Positions 5,377-7,472 of a stretch of DNA of 7,472 bases are shown here, in pieces (position 1 is the stretch's first letter; each line of letters opens with the position of its first letter). The position numbers and the translations under genes were made by a program. Location: the NCBI GenBank assembly GCA_964397365.1, contig CAYNIU010000109.1, positions 1 through 7,472 of the forward strand. The letters are read 5' to 3'. The DNA comes from Methylomarinum sp964397365. GTDB lineage: Bacteria; Pseudomonadota; Gammaproteobacteria; Methylococcales; Methylomonadaceae. Below the pieces are notes generated by a model. The model worked only from the letters and a program-made list of their open reading frames with translations, ran no database searches and was not told the origin of the DNA.

Positions 5377-5407
5377 AAGCCACTAATAACAAGGGTTACA
5401 GAGGATA

Positions 5408-5513
5408 TATGACGACAAATTGATAGTAATATGACGACAAATTGATAGTAATATGACGACAGATTGATCGTTTTAAGACGGCAAATTGATCGTATATGAC
5501 GACAGATTGATCG
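5408..5513 (+). repeat. Five phased iterons (rep origin core)
   Basis: Copies at 5408-5426, 5430-5448, 5452-5470, 5474-5492 and 5495-5513 follow the consensus TATGACGACARATTGATMG. Start-to-start spacing is 22, 22, 22 and 21 bp, about two helical turns, so all lie on one face of the helix as expected for cooperative Rep binding. The fourth copy is the most diverged (TAAGACGGC start). These are the Rep-binding sites that drive initiation and set copy number. Confidence 0.93.
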
Positions 5514-5520
5514 TTAGTAC

Positions 5521-5542
5521 GGTAAAACCGGAATTTTTTACC
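5521..5542. repeat. Inverted repeat between iteron groups
   Basis: GGTAAAA (5521-5527) and TTTTACC (5536-5542) flank an 8-nt loop. It lies between the five-iteron array and the two rep-proximal iterons. It could be a host-factor site or a small hairpin; no function can be assigned. Confidence 0.4.
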
Positions 5543-5576
5543 ATGATAGCCTTATTCTAAAGGGCTGTAGCTTCAA

Positions 5577-5626
5577 TACAACGACAAATTGATTGTTACA
5601 AATTTAATATGACGACAGATTGATAG
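5577..5626 (+). repeat. Two rep-proximal iterons
   Basis: TACAACGACAAATTGATTG (5577-5595, three differences from consensus) and TATGACGACAGATTGATAG (5608-5626, consensus) are 31 bp apart. They are out of step with the main array and closer to the rep promoter. Confidence 0.85.
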
Positions 5627-5630
5627 CCAA

Positions 5631-5713
5631 ATGACGACAAGTATTTTTATTTGTCGTTGTATTGCTTCTGCAACGGGGGTATAGTCAGACAGCATTCATT
5701 TCATGTCGTCATA
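5631..5713. promoter_or_regulatory. Half-iterons in both orientations around the rep promoter (autoregulatory operator)
   Basis: ATGACGACAA (5631-5640) is a direct half-iteron. ATTTGTCGTTGTA (5649-5661) and ATGTCGTCATA (5703-5713) are inverted ones. ACGACAA (5634-5640) and TTGTCGT (5651-5657) form an inverted repeat around a 10-nt spacer. In Rep_3 plasmids such as pPS10, R6K and pSC101, inverted half-iterons at the rep promoter are bound by Rep dimers to repress rep. The same arrangement here supports autorepression; binding itself is inferred. Confidence 0.75.
5657..5685 (+). promoter_or_regulatory. Putative rep promoter
   Basis: TATAGT (5680-5685) is a good -10; TTGTAT (5657-5662) is a weak -35 at 17 bp spacing. 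The predicted transcript start near 5692 lies between the inverted half-iterons. It excludes the TTG at 5662 as the normal start of rep. Confidence 0.5.
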
Positions 5714-5718
5714 TTACT

Positions 5719-6606
5719 TTGGAACAGCCAACTTACCTAACCGTTGTAAAATCAAACAAAGTTGTTGAGGCGAGTTATTTACTGAGCTTGTCTGAACAGC
5801 GTGTATTACTGGCCTGCATTGCTCAAATTGACTCCAAGGCAGAATTGACGGAACAATATCAGTTTGAGGTTTCCGCCGCAGAGATTGTCGATTTGGCGGG
5901 TCTTGATAATGTTTCAAATGCATACAGAGATTTGAAAAAATCTGCTGATAAGCTTTATGATCGTAGCGTAGTTATTAATGACCCTGACCCTGATAATCCG
6001 CAGATAACAGAACGTAAAACCCGCTGGATTAGCAGTATTGATTATATCCCTGGCGAGGGAAAGCTGGTGTTGTGCTTCGCTTCGGGGATTATTCCTTATC
6101 TTTCCCGGTTATCGAAAGAATTCACCAAGTACAAGCTCAAACACGTTGCCCGATTTGAGAGTATTTATTCTATTCGTCTATATGAATTGTTGGTGCAATG
6201 GAGTTCTGTAGGAGAGCGTGAAATTGAAGTGGAATGGCTGAAAAAGCAGTTTCAGGTTGGTGATAAATATAAACGCTTGGGAGACTTGAAGAAGCGAGTA
6301 ATTGAGCCAGCTGTAGCCGAAATTAACGAGCACTCCAATCTCTGGGTTAAATATGGCCAGAGGAAATCAGGACGGACCGTAACCCATTTTCAGTTTCAGT
6401 TTGGCTTGAAAGATCAGCCGAAGCCCCGAAAGTATTTGACAGAAGATGAAATAAACAAATCGGCAAGACCGGGCGAATCCCGGGCATCAGTCATTGCCAG
6501 ACTGAGCGGAACAAAGGTTGATGATTTTGCCAAGCCAGGTGAAACATTAGACCAGGCGTTAGCGCGTAAACGGGCTTTGCAGGATGTTAAGAAGAAGTTG
6601 AGGTAG
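5719..6606 (+). CDS. rep: Rep_3-family (RepB-type) plasmid replication initiator, 295 aa
   Basis: It binds the iterons just upstream, opens the origin and recruits host replication proteins; dimers repress its own gene. The N-terminal winged helix begins with the family signature VVKSNKVVEASYLLSLSEQR (9-28) and LLACIAQID (30-38). The linker and second winged helix include YKLKHVARFESIYSIRLYEL (138-157) and VEWLKKQFQVGDKYKRLGDL (171-190), ending with THFQFQF. The C-terminus contains two related segments, ARPGESRASVIARL (249-262) and AKPGETLDQALARK (271-284). The frame has no in-frame ATG. I chose TTG 5719 because it lies after the proposed promoter and just before the conserved region; TTG 5662 would fall in the promoter. 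No clear Shine-Dalgarno precedes either, so the start is uncertain and translation may be weak. Confidence 0.93.
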   Translation: MEQPTYLTVVKSNKVVEASYLLSLSEQRVLLACIAQIDSKAELTEQYQFEVSAAEIVDLAGLDNVSNAYRDLKKSADKLYDRSVVINDPDPDNPQITERKTRWISSIDYIPGEGKLVLCFASGIIPYLSRLSKEFTKYKLKHVARFESIYSIRLYELLVQWSSVGEREIEVEWLKKQFQVGDKYKRLGDLKKRVIEPAVAEINEHSNLWVKYGQRKSGRTVTHFQFQFGLKDQPKPRKYLTEDEINKSARPGESRASVIARLSGTKVDDFAKPGETLDQALARKRALQDVKKKLR

Positions 6607-6614
6607 TTTTTCGT

Positions 6615-7073
6615 ATGGATTTGTTAAGAGAACTAACAGAGAGAAAAAAACGTACTATAGTTCTGGTTGAAGAAGAGATTGGGTATAGATATCATTTTTG
6701 GTTTACAGATATGTCCGGCAGGCAATTGGAAGATTGGTGGAAGGAGCAAGAATGTGCGTTTCTTATTTTTCCTGTGCCAATACCGGAAGACAGCAAAAAA
6801 GAACTTGAGAAGGTAGTACAAAAAGAAGAAGAGGGATTTGTAGTAGCAGGAATGATGTTATTTGCATCAGACGTATTACCAGGTGAAGTAATAACGGCTA
6901 AATCAAAAGCGGAATATCAGGCTTATTTTGTTGCTCGGTCAGAGGGAAAATATTATGAGTTATTGCTGCATATGGATAATGACAGTGTTTTAATAAGACC
7001 TGATAGTTCATATATTTTTCACAAAGGATGTGATGAAAACAATATTTATTTGCCTGATAAGCAGACAGGTTAG
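6615..7073 (+). CDS. Unrecognised 152-aa protein closely following rep
   Basis: I do not recognise this protein. It starts 8 bp after rep; its ribosome site GAGG (6600-6603) lies in the last codons of rep, so it is probably on the same transcript and translationally linked. It is soluble, acidic overall, with no signal peptide or membrane span. An aromatic stretch (YRYHFWFTDM, 24-33, and DWWKEQE, 40-46) is followed by a charged helix (KKELEKVVQKEEEG, 61-74) and a region of likely beta strands. No cysteine pair or catalytic motif stands out. Co-expression with rep suggests copy control, partition or stability, but that rests on position only. The ATG, ribosome site and convergent neighbour support a real gene. 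Confidence 0.75.
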   Translation: MDLLRELTERKKRTIVLVEEEIGYRYHFWFTDMSGRQLEDWWKEQECAFLIFPVPIPEDSKKELEKVVQKEEEGFVVAGMMLFASDVLPGEVITAKSKAEYQAYFVARSEGKYYELLLHMDNDSVLIRPDSSYIFHKGCDENNIYLPDKQTG

Positions 7074-7081
7074 GTGTTTTT

Positions 7082-7288
7082 TTAGAGAGCTTTTTCAGTA
7101 GTGTAATAGTTGAAAAATTTATCAACTATCTTACCATTGATGATTTCACCCGATTCCAGACTGTGGCTGATTTTTTGACCAGGGTTTAGTTTTAGCCAAG
7201 TCTCGAATTGTTCAAGAATACCGCTTTCTTCCAGTTCCTGGTCAGTACAATCGAAAATTTCGCATAGTTGACTGGTTATTCTGTGCAT
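7082..7288 (-). CDS. Small hypothetical protein, 68 aa, minus strand
   Basis: The frame starts at ATG 7286-7288 and ends 8 bp past the stop of the rep-linked gene, so the two converge. The product is soluble with many acidic residues (IFDCTDQELEESGILEQFE, 11-29) and a short basic/aromatic end. It resembles a genuine small acidic protein more than random translation, and the adjacent + strand has no competing gene. Against it: no clear Shine-Dalgarno precedes the ATG, and the lipoprotein promoter on the other strand overlaps its first codons. I do not recognise the family. Confidence 0.5.
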   Translation of the reverse strand: MHRITSQLCEIFDCTDQELEESGILEQFETWLKLNPGQKISHSLESGEIINGKIVDKFFNYYTTEKAL

Positions 7289-7297
7289 AGCTATTAT
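7268..7297 (+). promoter_or_regulatory. Putative promoter of the lipoprotein gene
   Basis: TTGACT (7268-7273) and TATTAT (7292-7297) each match the sigma-70 consensus at five of six positions with 18-bp spacing. Transcription would start near 7304, giving a leader of about 27 nt with the ribosome site AAGGAG (7318-7323). It runs through the start of the minus-strand small gene. Confidence 0.6.
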
Positions 7298-7330
7298 GGA
7301 CGAATGAATTTTATGTTAAGGAGAAAAAGG

Positions 7331-7472
7331 ATGAGATTATTTGTTTTGGTCTGTTGTGCTGTGGTTGCATTGTCTGGCTGTACAACCGCCGGGCCATATG
7401 TCACAAATATTTCAAGCGACGGAAATAATGGGCTTAACATTGAAAAATGTAAAGTTGAGCTTAATGCTTTCC
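7331..7472 (+). CDS. Small outer-membrane-type lipoprotein, N-terminal part (cut by window end)
   Basis: The first 47 codons are present. MRLFVLVCCAVVALSGC is a lipoprotein signal peptide with lipobox L-S-G-C; Cys17 would be lipidated after cleavage by signal peptidase II. The residue after Cys is Thr, not Asp, so sorting to the outer membrane is expected. The mature part begins TTAGPYVTNISSDGNNGLNI then EKCKVELNAF. The 'NISSDGNNGL...EKC' start resembles small plasmid lipoproteins of unknown function that I have seen near transfer genes, but I cannot name it. Strong AAGGAG site 7 nt before the ATG and a good promoter upstream. Confidence 0.88.
   Translation, partial: MRLFVLVCCAVVALSGCTTAGPYVTNISSDGNNGLNIEKCKVELNAF

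Noticed and set aside
5408..5513. CRISPR-like regular repeats
   Set aside because: Spacers are only 2-3 bp, the unit is 19 bp with a 21-22 bp period, and a Rep_3 gene follows: these are iterons.
5662..5718. TTG 5662 as start of rep
   Set aside because: It falls within the proposed -35 and inverted half-iteron, has no ribosome site, and the extra 19 residues are not family-like.
6898..7125. Minus-strand frame overlapping the rep-linked gene and the small 68-aa gene
   Set aside because: Lies mostly antisense to the 152-aa gene and overlaps the better 68-aa candidate; no motif.
1..7472. tRNA or rRNA genes and intact insertion sequences
   Set aside because: No cloverleaf or rRNA-like sequence and no transposase frame were seen by eye.

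Overview
The window reads as part of a plasmid backbone from a moderately AT-rich Gammaproteobacterium. The evidence is an iteron origin with its own Rep_3-family initiator, a second RepA-like initiator, a conserved plasmid gene set (short 'ITEADRSATTILLPE' protein, predicted single-strand annealing protein, J-domain protein, Gp157-like protein), a secreted nuclease of the kind found on conjugative elements, and the start of a small lipoprotein. The host cannot be fixed from sequence alone; aquatic gammaproteobacteria such as methanotrophs or Legionella-like groups would fit, but that is inference.

Layout. Positions 1-1734 hold three + strand genes: a conserved plasmid protein (17-313), a predicted Rad52/Erf-like annealing protein (380-1231) and a J-domain protein with an extra C-terminal domain (1228-1734, overlapping the previous gene by 4 bp). 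Positions 1735-2340 hold a 23-bp-period tandem repeat, then a Gp157-family gene that has lost its normal start and carries one +1 frameshift, then a strong rho-independent terminator. Positions 2341-3358 hold a small XRE regulator with a likely operator, followed by a RepA-like initiator. Positions 3359-3853 are non-coding and rich in inverted and direct repeats, a candidate origin for RepA. A periplasmic or secreted DNA/RNA non-specific nuclease follows (3854-4702). Its stop codon lies in a perfect 35-bp palindrome that also covers the likely promoter of a coiled-coil/zinc-motif gene (4763-5308).

Positions 5304-5713 are a typical iteron origin: one iteron overlapping the stop of the previous gene, an AT-rich tract, five phased 19-bp iterons, two more, and half-iterons in both orientations around the rep promoter. 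Rep (best start TTG 5719, to 6606) is closely followed by an unrecognised gene (6615-7073). A small minus-strand gene (7082-7288) converges on it. A lipoprotein gene with a good promoter starts at 7331 and runs off the window.

How it fits together: Rep binds the iterons to start replication and probably represses itself through the inverted half-sites. The RepA-like protein may run a second replicon. The annealing protein, Gp157 remnant and J-protein look like an accessory DNA-metabolism module. The main oddities are the two initiators, the clean frameshift in the Gp157 gene, an iteron-like site about 1.6 kb from the array, and a palindromic operator with a second near-copy inside the gene it would control.
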